64,000 bases of DNA from an uncultured Eubacteriales bacterium (lineage in GTDB: Bacteria; Bacillota; Clostridia; Lachnospirales; Lachnospiraceae). Position 1 is the stretch's first letter. The number at the start of each line of letters is the position of its first letter. A program made the translations under genes and the position numbers. Shown here piece after piece: positions 17,053-25,916 of the stretch. The stretch is from NCBI GenBank assembly GCA_900314885.1, contig OMWY01000001.1, positions 310,001 through 374,000 on the forward strand, given 5' to 3'. The notes beneath the pieces were generated by a model. The model saw only the letters and a program-made list of their open reading frames with translations. It was not told the DNA's origin and did no database searches.

Positions 17053-17925
17053 ATGAATAAAGACAGCATGATTGTAGTCTATGACTGTGAGCCGGGCTAT
17101 GCCTTTGCCCTGTCAGACTATATCAACAGAAAAAATGAGGCTGGATTTGTGTCATGCGGTTATACGGATAATGAAAAATTCTCCGAATTTCTTTATGACA
17201 ATCCCGGCTCGTATGTCCTTGCGGGAGAGGGCTTTGAGATGTCTTTTCTTCCGGATGGATTTAAAGGAAAAAATATTATAGTACTGGTTGATAATACTAA
17301 TGATGTGCCTGAGGCCCCATGGATATATAAATATCAGCCGGCGTCGAAAATTATGAAAGAGATTAACTCCATGACAGGAGGACTTTCGGATGATGTCGGA
17401 GGCTGTGAGGTATATACGGTATTTTCGGCTGACGGTAACAGAAATTCATCCGCCTACGCAAGACAGCTGGCTGAAGAATACTCGAACAAGGGCCCTGTGC
17501 TTTTTATGGACTTATCGCTTCTTCCACCAGTGGATACGGATGTAAACGGAATTTCAATGTCCGATATTCTTTATTTCGCGAAGCAGGGGAAAAATCGACT
17601 TCAATGGAAGATAAAGAGCTTCGCCAAGGAAAAGGGCATAACATATATACGTCCTGTGAAGTGTTTTATGGATCTTTATGAGATGGATGAGAAAGACATC
17701 GTGCTTATTCTGGATGTGCTTGCTAATTCCGGTCTATTCGCTTCGACTGTAATAAATCTTTCATTATTCGGGGCTCCTGCCCTCTCAATTTTGACACAAT
17801 CGGGGAAAATATTTTTAATGTCCGACGGAAATGACAACCACTACGAGGAAGAGTTTATTTCCGAGCTTTCGAGGATGAAGCGTTCTGATATTGTTAAGAA
17901 AGCGAAGGTAATAAATATTGGATGA
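17053..17925 (+). CDS. tadZ: TadZ/CpaE-like pilus-assembly protein without P-loop
   Basis: A 290-residue protein at the head of the Tad operon. The N-terminal ~100 residues resemble a receiver-like domain (MIVVYDCEPGYAFALSDYIN). The rest resembles the MinD-like fold of TadZ/CpaE: VYTVFSADGNRNSSAYARQL (about 121-140), where a Walker A GKT would be expected, then VLFMDLSLL and IVLILDVLAN. The deviant P-loop is gone altogether (no GK), so ATP binding is doubtful. Such proteins are thought to place the pilus machine at a cell pole. It overlaps tadA by eight bases. Confidence 0.75.
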   Translation: MNKDSMIVVYDCEPGYAFALSDYINRKNEAGFVSCGYTDNEKFSEFLYDNPGSYVLAGEGFEMSFLPDGFKGKNIIVLVDNTNDVPEAPWIYKYQPASKIMKEINSMTGGLSDDVGGCEVYTVFSADGNRNSSAYARQLAEEYSNKGPVLFMDLSLLPPVDTDVNGISMSDILYFAKQGKNRLQWKIKSFAKEKGITYIRPVKCFMDLYEMDEKDIVLILDVLANSGLFASTVINLSLFGAPALSILTQSGKIFLMSDGNDNHYEEEFISELSRMKRSDIVKKAKVINIG

Positions 17926-19147
17926 TAGTCTGAAAAAGTCTCTGGCGGAGCACATCATCAATAAATTTGATTTTTCAAGGGATATATCCGATGATGAAAT
18001 ATTAATGTCAATTGAGGATGCCGTTTTAAATTACGGAAACGAAAATTACATTTCAATTGATGAAAAAAACGAGCTTACGAGTGAAATATTTAATTCCGTA
18101 AGACGTCTTGGACCCTTGCAAAAACTAATCGATGATCCTCTTGTAAATGAGATTATGGTAAATGGTCCCGATGATATTTTCTGGGAAAGAGACGGTAAGC
18201 TTAGTCGGGCACCGATTTCTCTTGAAAGCGAAGAACAGCTTGAGAATATAATTCAGCAGATAGTGGCTGAGGTTAACCGTTCGGTAAATGAAGCAACCCC
18301 TATAGTTGACGCAAGACTTCTTGACGGAAGCCGTGTAAACGTTGTTCTTCCGCCGATAGCCTTAAATGGGGCTGTCGTAACAATTAGAAAATTCCCTAAG
18401 GAGCCGATGAGTATTAAGCGCCTGCTTTCGTATGGCACGCTTGACGAAGAAACCTGTGAATTTTTAAAAATTATCATGGAAAGCGGATGCAATATTATAG
18501 TCAGCGGTGGTACATCATCGGGTAAAACATCATTTCTAAATGCGCTATCTGAATATATTCCCAAAAAGCAACGTGTTATAGTTATGGAAGATTCCGCAGA
18601 GCTCCAGCTAACCGGCATCCCTAATCTGGTCCGCCTTGAGACCAGAAACGCTAACCTTGAGGGTATGGGTGAAATAGGAATAGCTGATTTAATAAAGAGC
18701 AGCCTTCGTATGCGACCGGACAGGATTATCGTCGGAGAGGTGCGTGACGGAGCGGCAGTTGTGAATCTCTTGAATGCTTTTAATACAGGACATTACGGCG
18801 AATCGACAATTCACAGCAATTCAGCTGAGGATACAATAAGCCGTCTTGAGACTCTGCTCCTTACCGGAGCGGACGGGATGCCCCTTGCCGCTGCCGAAAG
18901 ACAGATTGCTTCAGCCATTGATTTTATTGTTTATCTGGGAAGATTACCTGATGGAAGGCGTAAGCTCCTCGAAATAAGCGAAATAGAGGGTGTAAAGAAC
19001 GATGGAATCGAGATGCGTAAGATCTACGAATACAGCGACTGCGAGGAAAGGCTTGTTAAAAGAAATGCGCCAAAGCGCTGCTTACCTAAGGTGGAAAGGG
19101 CAGGATTTGATTTAAGTGGACTATTCGATTTACAGAAGGAACAGTAA
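17918..19147 (+). CDS. tadA: Tad pilus assembly ATPase TadA/CpaF
   Basis: Secretion ATPase of 409 residues driving Flp pilus assembly. The N-terminal domain contains GPLQKLIDDPLVNEIMVNGP (about 65-84). The core has Walker A SGGTSSGKTSFL (about 193-204), an Asp box (VIMEDSAELQL) and Walker B-region LRMRPDRIIVGEVRDGAA (about 263-280). The His box is GHYGESTIHSNSAEDTISRL. Length and order match the CpaF subfamily. It acts at the inner face of the membrane with TadB and TadC. The start (TTG 17918) overlaps tadZ. Confidence 0.95.
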   Translation: MDDSLKKSLAEHIINKFDFSRDISDDEILMSIEDAVLNYGNENYISIDEKNELTSEIFNSVRRLGPLQKLIDDPLVNEIMVNGPDDIFWERDGKLSRAPISLESEEQLENIIQQIVAEVNRSVNEATPIVDARLLDGSRVNVVLPPIALNGAVVTIRKFPKEPMSIKRLLSYGTLDEETCEFLKIIMESGCNIIVSGGTSSGKTSFLNALSEYIPKKQRVIVMEDSAELQLTGIPNLVRLETRNANLEGMGEIGIADLIKSSLRMRPDRIIVGEVRDGAAVVNLLNAFNTGHYGESTIHSNSAEDTISRLETLLLTGADGMPLAAAERQIASAIDFIVYLGRLPDGRRKLLEISEIEGVKNDGIEMRKIYEYSDCEERLVKRNAPKRCLPKVERAGFDLSGLFDLQKEQ

Positions 19148-19853
19148 GGAATGGATGAAATTTCTCGCAATCTGGAGCGTAATCTGTATTTTGTTCGGCT
19201 TACTTTTTTATAAAAATATATTTGGAATAATTATTTTGCTCCCTCTTGGATTTATTTATGAAAAAATAGATACAAAAAAGCAGATAAAAACGAGGCGAGA
19301 GACTCTTTCAAATCAGTTTACGGAAGCTCTTCATGTAATGAGTGCTTCTTTGGGAGCGGGAACCAGCCTTGAAAAGGCCATACCGATGTGCAGAAAACAG
19401 CTGTCTGAGCTGTATAGGCCTGATGACTATATCATGAGAGAGCTAAAGCTAATGGAGAGGCAACTGGCATGTAATGTAAGGGTTGAGCATATTTTCCTTG
19501 ATCTTGGCAAAAGAAGCGGTGTGCGCGACATAGAGGAATTCGCTGAGGTGTGCGCAGTGAGCAAAAGAGCCGGAGGTAATATAGTCAAGGTTATGGAGCA
19601 CACTGTAAAATGTATCGATGCCAGAAAAAGCATGGAGCGGGATATTTATACTATAACAAGCGGGAAGAGGCTTGAAGGGCATATCATGGATCTTATGCTT
19701 CCGGGAATTCTATTATATCTTAACTTCAGTATGCCTGAGATGATGCAGAATATGTATACCGGAATTGCCGGACGATTAATAATGACTGCCGTTCTTATCC
19801 TTTATTTCGCTACATTTCTTATGATGGAAAAAATCACAGATATAAAGGTTTAG
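19116..19853 (+). CDS. tadB: Tad pilus assembly membrane protein TadB
   Basis: A 245-residue type II secretion F-domain protein. Two N-terminal membrane helices (about 17-50) are followed by the cytoplasmic F domain, with ALHVMSASLGAGTSLEKAI and EEFAEVCAVSKRAGGNIVKV, and a C-terminal helix pair (MDLMLPGILLYLNFSM, then LIMTAVLILYFATFLMM). The start is GTG 19116 (MDYSIYRRNSKEW), which fits the usual TadB N-terminus and overlaps tadA by 32 bases; ATG 19155 is an alternative. It forms the platform with TadC. Confidence 0.85.
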   Translation: MDYSIYRRNSKEWMKFLAIWSVICILFGLLFYKNIFGIIILLPLGFIYEKIDTKKQIKTRRETLSNQFTEALHVMSASLGAGTSLEKAIPMCRKQLSELYRPDDYIMRELKLMERQLACNVRVEHIFLDLGKRSGVRDIEEFAEVCAVSKRAGGNIVKVMEHTVKCIDARKSMERDIYTITSGKRLEGHIMDLMLPGILLYLNFSMPEMMQNMYTGIAGRLIMTAVLILYFATFLMMEKITDIKV

Positions 19854-19854
19854 T

Positions 19855-21081
19855 ATGAAATTTTTTGAGGAATTTACAAAATCGCAGAAAAGGACGATTT
19901 TATTGGCCGCCCTTATGGCAAGCTTGCTTGTCGCATTCACAGCCATAAAAGACAGGGATGTCGTTGATCATAACATAAATAGCTATACAAGGCCAAAATC
20001 CTATGAAAGCGATGAGTCTGTAGACTTTAAGGTGAAGATAAAAGACGGAGAAGGTACGGAAAAAATCATAAATTATTCCGGAACTCTCGCAAAGCAGGTA
20101 CCTACAGCTGAGGCGGCTGAGAAATATATTAATGAAGCTCTGAATTATTGCGAAAAAAATTTATTTAAGGATGGAGAAAACGCCGGGAATGTTAAAACAG
20201 GAATTAAAATAATAAAGTCAATACCTGAGAATCCCTGCGATATATCCTATGAAACTGACATTGACGACGCGCTGACTTCTTCGGGAACGATAAATACAAA
20301 ATTAATAAGATCAAGCCGAAAAGTTGTGCTTACAATTACATCGTCAATAGAAGGCTACGAAAAGAAATCAAAAACCATTGATCTGATATTAAATCCGGAC
20401 AAGGTAACAAAAGATGCCAATATGGAGAATAATGTCACCGAAGAATTAAATACTATATTAGGTGAAAACACGTCTGCCGCGGCAGTGAAGCTTCCCGAAA
20501 ATATTGCGGGTTATGAAGTTAAATTCGTAAAAGAGGGAGAAAGAGAACTGCCTAAGGTAATGCTATTTTCGATATTTATCGTTGTAGCAGTCGTGCTTTT
20601 ATATAAATCAAAAAACGATGAAAAAAAAGATAAGAGAAAGGAGGCGCTTCTTGATTCATACGCTGATTTTACGGGAAGATTTGTCATACTGCTTGGCGCA
20701 GGTCTTTCCCTGAAGGCGATATGGAAAAAACTATCCGGTGAGGGTAAATTTTCAAATGAATTAGGGGTCGAAATAGACGCGACCGTGCGACAGATGGAGA
20801 ACGGTATGGCAGAGTATGAGGCCTATGAGAACTTTGGAAGGAGATGCGGAGTTGAGAATTATATCAGATTCGCGTCTATACTTACCCAGAATTTACGGTT
20901 TGGATCCGGGAAAATGCTTGAGAGGCTTACGACCGAATCTGAGTCAGCCATGCAGGAAAGAAAGAACAGGGCATGCTTAAATGGCAATAAAGCGGATGCG
21001 AAAATGATGATTCCGATGATTTTACAGTTTGTCCTGGTAATAGTAATAGTAATGGTTCCCGCCATGATGATGGTGGAGTAA
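19855..21081 (+). CDS. tadC: TadC-like platform protein with extracytoplasmic N-terminal domain
   Basis: A 408-residue protein in the tadC position. The C-terminal ~180 residues carry an F-domain-like core (FTGRFVILLGAGLSLKAIWK, ENYIRFASILTQNLRFGSGK) and a final membrane helix (MIPMILQFVLVIVIVMVPAM). Unlike classical TadC, the N-terminus is a single membrane segment (about 14-33) followed by about 200 polar residues that should lie outside the membrane, then a second helix near 233-252. The outer domain is lysine-rich and unrecognised; it might contact pilin or peptidoglycan. It is separated from tadB by one base. Confidence 0.7.
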   Translation: MKFFEEFTKSQKRTILLAALMASLLVAFTAIKDRDVVDHNINSYTRPKSYESDESVDFKVKIKDGEGTEKIINYSGTLAKQVPTAEAAEKYINEALNYCEKNLFKDGENAGNVKTGIKIIKSIPENPCDISYETDIDDALTSSGTINTKLIRSSRKVVLTITSSIEGYEKKSKTIDLILNPDKVTKDANMENNVTEELNTILGENTSAAAVKLPENIAGYEVKFVKEGERELPKVMLFSIFIVVAVVLLYKSKNDEKKDKRKEALLDSYADFTGRFVILLGAGLSLKAIWKKLSGEGKFSNELGVEIDATVRQMENGMAEYEAYENFGRRCGVENYIRFASILTQNLRFGSGKMLERLTTESESAMQERKNRACLNGNKADAKMMIPMILQFVLVIVIVMVPAMMMVE

Positions 21082-21095
21082 AGGAGGAATTTAAG

Positions 21096-21380
21096 ATGTT
21101 TACAGAGAAGATTAAGTCAGGATTTACAAAAGCAGCAGACAAGCTTGTTGAGGCAGAATACAGCCTTTATACAAAGGCTGTTATGGAGAAGAACAAGGCA
21201 GGCGAGGATGTGAAAAATCACCTGAACGATAACAGAGGTATGGCTGTAGTTGAGATTGTTCTCATAATCGCCGTTACTGTCGGAATAATGTATGTATTTA
21301 AAGACAGAATAGGAAAAATTGTCAAGGATATCTTTGATGGCGCCGATAAGAGCACAAAAGAATTTATGAAGAACGCCTGA
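21096..21380 (+). CDS. flp: Flp1-family type IVb pilin
   Basis: A 94-residue pilin. A charged leader of about 48 residues precedes the hydrophobic segment GMAVVEIVLIIAVTVGIMYV (about 48-67). It holds the G-x4-E arrangement expected after prepilin cleavage (G48, E53). A short hydrophilic tail follows. The leader is long compared with classical Flp pilins but normal for the Flp1 group of Clostridia. A strong AAAGGAGG site precedes ATG 21096. It is probably the major structural subunit, processed by the prepilin peptidase at 23629. Confidence 0.85.
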   Translation: MFTEKIKSGFTKAADKLVEAEYSLYTKAVMEKNKAGEDVKNHLNDNRGMAVVEIVLIIAVTVGIMYVFKDRIGKIVKDIFDGADKSTKEFMKNA

Positions 21381-21382
21381 TT

Positions 21383-22804
21383 ATGAAGTTAAAAGGTTCT
21401 GTTACATTATTGATGTCATATCTTTCCATATTCTCTATCGCGGTTCTGGGATCATTCGCTGATTCCTCGAGAATAAGCGCCGCGAGGGCTATGATGACAG
21501 ACGATGGCCTGCTCGCAGCCCAGAATATATTGGCAGAATATGAAAGGGAAATCCTTGACGATTATCACGTTCTTTTTGTGGATTCAAGTGAGCTTGAAGG
21601 CGATAAAGGGGCGAAGGAAAAGGCGGATTCGTATTTAAAGAAGATGAATGAACCTCTTACAGCTTTTTCAAATGACTGGATGGGAACACATATGTCATTT
21701 TCTGAATTTAATTTCAATAAGGGAATGACGGAAAACAACTGTCAGTACTTTGTGAAGCAGGCTGTTGCCTACGCTAAGTACGAAGGTCTTGTAGATGCCG
21801 CTAAGCGCATAACGACCTCAGAAGCCTCTCCGGCGATAACTATAGACGGAAGCAAGGCTTATTTCCTTGCCGAAAACGCGATCTCCGATACAAATTCAAA
21901 TGAAAATAAAAAAGACCTGTCGGAGTTTAACGATGACGAATTGATCGGCGAGGGAAACGAAGCAACTGATGAGCAGAAAGAGAAATTAAAGGAAATAGAT
22001 AAATTAAAAGACGATTCAGACACAAGTAAAAATTTATCTCTTTCTCTCCTGCTTCCTGCGGATGCTACCATATCAGGTCATGAAATAGAAGAAGTCGAGT
22101 GGAACGTAACCAGCGTGGGCGAAAAGATATCCGGAGAATTCTACGATTCTCTGGCCATGCAGGCCTATATAGACCACTGCTATTCGGATTATATGCATCC
22201 CGTTGATGATAAGGAACATGCGCTGATGTATGAAAAGGAATATATCATCTGTGGTAAAAAAAGCGACAAGGCTAACCTAACAGCTGTCGTAGACGCTATA
22301 TTCGGAGCGAGACTTTTGAAGTGGATAGCGTACAATAAAGAAAAAAGAGGCGCTGAGGCAAGGACAATGGCATTAGCGATAGCGGCAGCCTTCCCGGAAG
22401 CCGCGGAACTGGAACCTGCTATTGAGGCGGCCATTATAGCCGCCTGGTCGGCAGTGGACGCAAGAAACGATGTTGTCTCTTTATTTAAGGGCGAAAAGAT
22501 AGATCTTATGCCTAAGAACTCGGCTGTCGAGGTTGGTTACTCAGAAGTCTTAGATGAAATGATAGCCATTCACAATATTGTTAGCGACAAGACGGCTGAA
22601 CGTTGTGTAAGACTTATTGAGCAGAATATGCGGGTTCGTTATAAGCCAGATTTCAGGGCTGACAGCTGCTATTCCGCTATAACCGCGGAGGCTGAGGGAA
22701 AGGTTGAACCGAGATTCTTTGCGCTTCCTGTTATTACAAGAATGATATCAAAGGCGCCTAAGGATTTCACGTATAAGATACCAATTGAAGCGGAGCTGAA
22801 CTAA
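21383..22804 (+). CDS. DUF5702-like pseudopilin/TadG-like protein
   Basis: A 473-residue protein with one N-terminal membrane segment (about 4-24) and a large extracytoplasmic remainder. The N-terminus, GSVTLLMSYLSIFSIAVLGS, followed by SSRISAARAMMTDDGLLAAQ, is the pattern of the DUF5702 family found in clostridial tad operons. The middle holds an acidic, Asn/Asp/Glu/Lys-rich linker (about 170-215). The C-terminal half has an alanine-rich amphipathic stretch (ARTMALAIAAAFPEAAELEP). Possibly a TadG-like minor component. Two bases separate it from the pilin. Confidence 0.7.
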   Translation: MKLKGSVTLLMSYLSIFSIAVLGSFADSSRISAARAMMTDDGLLAAQNILAEYEREILDDYHVLFVDSSELEGDKGAKEKADSYLKKMNEPLTAFSNDWMGTHMSFSEFNFNKGMTENNCQYFVKQAVAYAKYEGLVDAAKRITTSEASPAITIDGSKAYFLAENAISDTNSNENKKDLSEFNDDELIGEGNEATDEQKEKLKEIDKLKDDSDTSKNLSLSLLLPADATISGHEIEEVEWNVTSVGEKISGEFYDSLAMQAYIDHCYSDYMHPVDDKEHALMYEKEYIICGKKSDKANLTAVVDAIFGARLLKWIAYNKEKRGAEARTMALAIAAAFPEAAELEPAIEAAIIAAWSAVDARNDVVSLFKGEKIDLMPKNSAVEVGYSEVLDEMIAIHNIVSDKTAERCVRLIEQNMRVRYKPDFRADSCYSAITAEAEGKVEPRFFALPVITRMISKAPKDFTYKIPIEAELN

Positions 22805-22807
22805 TGG

Positions 22808-22823
22808 GGGCACGAAAGTGCCC
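22808..22823 (+). other. Intercistronic hairpin inside the tad operon
   Basis: GGGCAC-GAAA-GTGCCC just after the DUF5702 gene. It has a stable GNRA-type loop and no T-run, so a processing or stability element is likelier than a terminator. Confidence 0.4.
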
Positions 22824-22867
22824 TGCAGACCATCCATGTGATAAAATGAAAATGAAAGGAGCAGGTC

Positions 22868-23632
22868 TTGAAAAATAACCAAATAAATAACGTGTTCTAC
22901 AATACCGCAAATACCAATGAGAAGCGGGATCAAAAAATATATACAAGAAAAAAACGTATCAAATCATGGATGGCCCGCAGAGCGCTTTCAGCCTCATTTA
23001 CCCTGGAGGCGGCTGTTGTGGTTCCTATTTACCTCCTTGCCGTATGTCAGATAATTTTCTGGTCGATGTTCTCGCAGGAACAGATGAGGGCTTCCATCAA
23101 AATGAATAATCAGCTGCGGAAGGCAGCCCAGTATTTTTATGCCGGGAATGAGCTGACGGAGGACTTATTCGCGGGCTACGACATGCCAACAATTGATGGC
23201 GATGTAATAACGTGGGCCGATTCAGGTGAGCTGAACGGAAAGACATTTTTCAGGATATCACAGGCGAGAAAATTCACAGGCAGAAAATTTACGAAGACAG
23301 GGGAAAAAGAAGGCGAGATAGTCTTTGTCGCGGAAACCGGCGAAGTATATCACAGAGACAGAAATTGCAGCCATATAAAGCTTTCGGTCGAGGCCGTCTC
23401 TAAAAGCGAAGTGAGCAGCAGAAGGAACGTAAGCGGGGGAAAATATTACCCCTGTGAGAAATGCATGGGAGCGGGTGGTATTTCAGATACTGTATATATA
23501 ACCGATTACGGTGACAAGATGCATTCAAATGAGAGATGCTCAGGGCTAAAGAGAACGATTACAAGCATTACTCTTGAAGAAGCGGAAAAACGCGGCCTCG
23601 GACCCTGCTCAAGCTGTGGAGGCAGGTCGTGA
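22868..23632 (+). CDS. TadE-like pseudopilin with two Cys/His metal-site-like repeats
   Basis: A 254-residue protein starting at TTG 22868 behind AAAGGAG. A basic N-terminus leads to a TadE-like segment SASFTLEAAVVVPIYLLAVC (about 41-60) with the pilin-like E. The C-terminal ~100 residues hold two similar units. The first has GEVYHRDRNCSHIK and YYPCEKC; the second has GDKMHSNERCSGLK and LGPCSSC. Each presents H-x4-C-x2-[IL]-K and then C-x2-C, resembling a small zinc site. This domain would lie outside the membrane. It overlaps the peptidase gene by four bases. Confidence 0.65.
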   Translation: MKNNQINNVFYNTANTNEKRDQKIYTRKKRIKSWMARRALSASFTLEAAVVVPIYLLAVCQIIFWSMFSQEQMRASIKMNNQLRKAAQYFYAGNELTEDLFAGYDMPTIDGDVITWADSGELNGKTFFRISQARKFTGRKFTKTGEKEGEIVFVAETGEVYHRDRNCSHIKLSVEAVSKSEVSSRRNVSGGKYYPCEKCMGAGGISDTVYITDYGDKMHSNERCSGLKRTITSITLEEAEKRGLGPCSSCGGRS

Positions 23633-24024
23633 CGGCAATAACGTTTTTAATTCTTTCGACAATTGACGTGAGAAAGCGGAAAATTAGCCTGTCGATAATT
23701 ATCGCGGGAGTTACATCGATCTTAATCGATGGCCTTGTTTTGCTTAAGTATCCTGTTTCGGCCCTTGATCTTATTTCGGCAGTGGTATTTATCATAACGG
23801 GTGCCGCGAGCCACGGTAAATTCGGCATGGCGGATGCTGTTATTTTAGCGGCCCTATCCGTTTCCTTCGGATCATTTGCCGCAATATTTTCGTATTTCGC
23901 GGCAGCCCTGCTTGCGAAAATTGTAATAACCATAAGGAGGAAAAACAGTGTCGCGTTTATCCCATATATATTCGCAGGCTTCGCGTGCTTTGAGGCGCAA
24001 GCTTTCGGGAACCTATATCATTGA
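23629..24024 (+). CDS. Prepilin peptidase (A24 family, short form)
   Basis: A 131-residue membrane aspartic protease. The two catalytic aspartates are in STIDVRKRKIS (D13) and KFGMADAVIL (about D67, in place of the usual GxGD). Four or five hydrophobic helices span the protein. It lacks the N-terminal methylase domain, like TadV/CpaA. The start is GTG 23629, overlapping the previous stop. It should cleave the Flp pilin and the TadE-like proteins beside it. Its 3' end overlaps the next gene by 77 bases. Confidence 0.8.
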   Translation: MTAITFLILSTIDVRKRKISLSIIIAGVTSILIDGLVLLKYPVSALDLISAVVFIITGAASHGKFGMADAVILAALSVSFGSFAAIFSYFAAALLAKIVITIRRKNSVAFIPYIFAGFACFEAQAFGNLYH

Positions 24025-24454
24025 AGCTTCATTCATTTATCCGATAATATTTTTTATTGTCTTTGCAGTATTCTGTATGAGCGCTTATGTACATGATTGT
24101 ATCACATTAAATGCCGACATGTACTCATGCGTTATAGAGTCTTCAATGTATGGTGAGGACGGAGATCTCGCGAGAGTAAGATTTGCTAACAGAAATAATG
24201 GAGTATTGTTTCTGTCAAAGCATATTGACGATGGGTCATCATGCAGCAAGGAAAAGCTCACACTTTCGACGAAAATGAAATTTTTGAATATGTCACAATA
24301 TACAACAATGGTTACGGATAAGGACATGGAGGTTGAATACATGAATTACAGGCCTCAGGACCTCGTGAGGGCTGTTCATGTAGGTAAGGGCTTATTTAAG
24401 AATGAAAAAACAGGAGATTCAAAAAATGATATCAGCAAGAGAATTATCAAGTGA
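23948..24454 (+). CDS. TadE-like pseudopilin
   Basis: A 168-residue protein with a basic N-terminus, then GTYIIEASFIYPIIFFIVFA (about 21-40), the TadE-type membrane segment with its conserved E26 and P32. The remainder is an extracytoplasmic domain without recognised motifs (contains SSMYGEDGDLARVRF). The start is GTG 23948, preceded by AAGGAGG inside the peptidase gene. Long overlaps on both sides indicate tight translational coupling. It is probably a minor pilin. Confidence 0.7.
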   Translation: MSRLSHIYSQASRALRRKLSGTYIIEASFIYPIIFFIVFAVFCMSAYVHDCITLNADMYSCVIESSMYGEDGDLARVRFANRNNGVLFLSKHIDDGSSCSKEKLTLSTKMKFLNMSQYTTMVTDKDMEVEYMNYRPQDLVRAVHVGKGLFKNEKTGDSKNDISKRIIK

Positions 24455-25868
24455 AAAAGAAATAGATTATGAGATTGAAAATGGCAGGAATTATCTCGTA
24501 ACTAAAATCCATGGAAGACAGAATTATATCTATAAGATGATTGTCAGAAATGATATAAAGGGAATCATAAGAGCCCAACTGAGAAGCAGGGATAATGAAG
24601 AGTATCTGTTTTACCCTGTAAATGAAATGATGGCAATGAGTCAGATGAGTGACATTGTAAAATTCAATGAAGAGAGGGTGAGAAATTTCATCCAGTCTCT
24701 TGTCAGCGTAACGAACAGCATGGAGGAATATTTACTGCCATTTGAAGGACTTCTCATAGATCCGTCAATGATATATGAATCCGCGAACGGCGAATTTAAG
24801 TGGATTTATGTGCCCTCGATGAAAAAAGAGGAGGCAGATGTTTCTGAAGCAGGCCGGAATTTTGAAAACCTTTTCAGCTTCATGCTTGACAGGGTGGATA
24901 AGCTAGACCATCCGGCTGTTCAGATGATGTACACACTTTATCAGTCCTCCCGTGATGCCATAACGCTGGGAAACGGCAGAGAGGTAACGGAGGTTATCCT
25001 GCGCGAAGCGAAGAAGCTGTTAGGCGATGATACCGATATGAGAAAAGAAAATATCAGAGAATTCAATAATGAAGAAGCTCGTTTAATCAGAGATGACATA
25101 CTTACTATCAGTCCGGCGACTCCGACTGTAAGTAATATAAATAATGCTAATGTAAATAAAATTAATAACAAGAGAATTTCACTGAAGACAAGAGATGAGA
25201 AGGCAACAGCTGACAACAGCTCTAAAAATCTGCCTGCGAGGGTTGGAGATGATTCCTTCAAGAAAGCCATGAGAAAGGTCTGGGCGCTTCTTACCACTGA
25301 TGTTTCATTTTCGGGAAAAGAAAAAAAGGAAGAAAGCGAAAAAAATTATGACATAGAAGAGAGTGATTTTTATCCTGAGGTAGAAAATGTTACATTAAAC
25401 GCTAAGGAAGTAAGTCCGACTGAGACGGTTCCTATGGACATGCCGGGAGCTGTAAATGATGATGTAACCGGTCAGGGGACATTTAATCAGAGCACGTATC
25501 AAGGCGAAGACGTTTACTTCCCTGAAGGAAATACCCCTTTTGTAAAAAATTCAAGCGGAAGAAGGGGAGTATTCACGCTGCAGCCTCTTGACAGTGCTGA
25601 TGAGCCGGTTCTGATTTCCAAGTTTCCGTTTTTTATAGGAAAAAGCAAGGAAAACGTGAACGCTACAATAGAAGACGCAACCGTGAGTCAATATCACGCC
25701 AGAATAGACAGAAGCGACAATGGAATTTTTTCACTGACGGATCTGAATTCAACAAACGGAAGCTTCTTAAACGGAATCAGACTTCTGCCATATGAAAAAA
25801 TGTGCCTTCATGAAGGCGACACGGTAATAATATCTCGCAGACGATATACGTTCGCGGCAATGGCGTAA
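24426..25868 (+). CDS. DUF6382 and FHA domain protein of the tad operon
   Basis: A 480-residue cytoplasmic protein. The N-terminal ~190 residues match the DUF6382 pattern seen with FHA domains in Clostridia (LLPFEGLLIDPSMIYESANG, WIYVPSM). A long acidic low-complexity linker follows. The C-terminal FHA domain (about 395-480) has PFFIGKSKENV, SQYHARIDR and LNSTNGSFLNG, the phosphothreonine-binding loops. ATG 24426 has AGGAG ten bases upstream; ATG 24402 is the alternative and overlaps further. Last gene of the operon; it suggests Ser/Thr phosphorylation control of pilus assembly. Confidence 0.8.
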   Translation: MISARELSSEKEIDYEIENGRNYLVTKIHGRQNYIYKMIVRNDIKGIIRAQLRSRDNEEYLFYPVNEMMAMSQMSDIVKFNEERVRNFIQSLVSVTNSMEEYLLPFEGLLIDPSMIYESANGEFKWIYVPSMKKEEADVSEAGRNFENLFSFMLDRVDKLDHPAVQMMYTLYQSSRDAITLGNGREVTEVILREAKKLLGDDTDMRKENIREFNNEEARLIRDDILTISPATPTVSNINNANVNKINNKRISLKTRDEKATADNSSKNLPARVGDDSFKKAMRKVWALLTTDVSFSGKEKKEESEKNYDIEESDFYPEVENVTLNAKEVSPTETVPMDMPGAVNDDVTGQGTFNQSTYQGEDVYFPEGNTPFVKNSSGRRGVFTLQPLDSADEPVLISKFPFFIGKSKENVNATIEDATVSQYHARIDRSDNGIFSLTDLNSTNGSFLNGIRLLPYEKMCLHEGDTVIISRRRYTFAAMA

Positions 25869-25874
25869 TAATAA

Positions 25875-25909
25875 GGCATCCTTACAGGAATGTAAGGATG
25901 CCATTTTTT
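25875..25909. terminator. Terminator between the tad operon and ppk
   Basis: Perfect 12-bp stem GGCATCCTTACA (25875-25886)/TGTAAGGATGCC (25891-25902), then six T. It ends the tad operon and lies just after the convergent ppk stop. Confidence 0.9.
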
Positions 25910-25916
25910 ATTCGGA

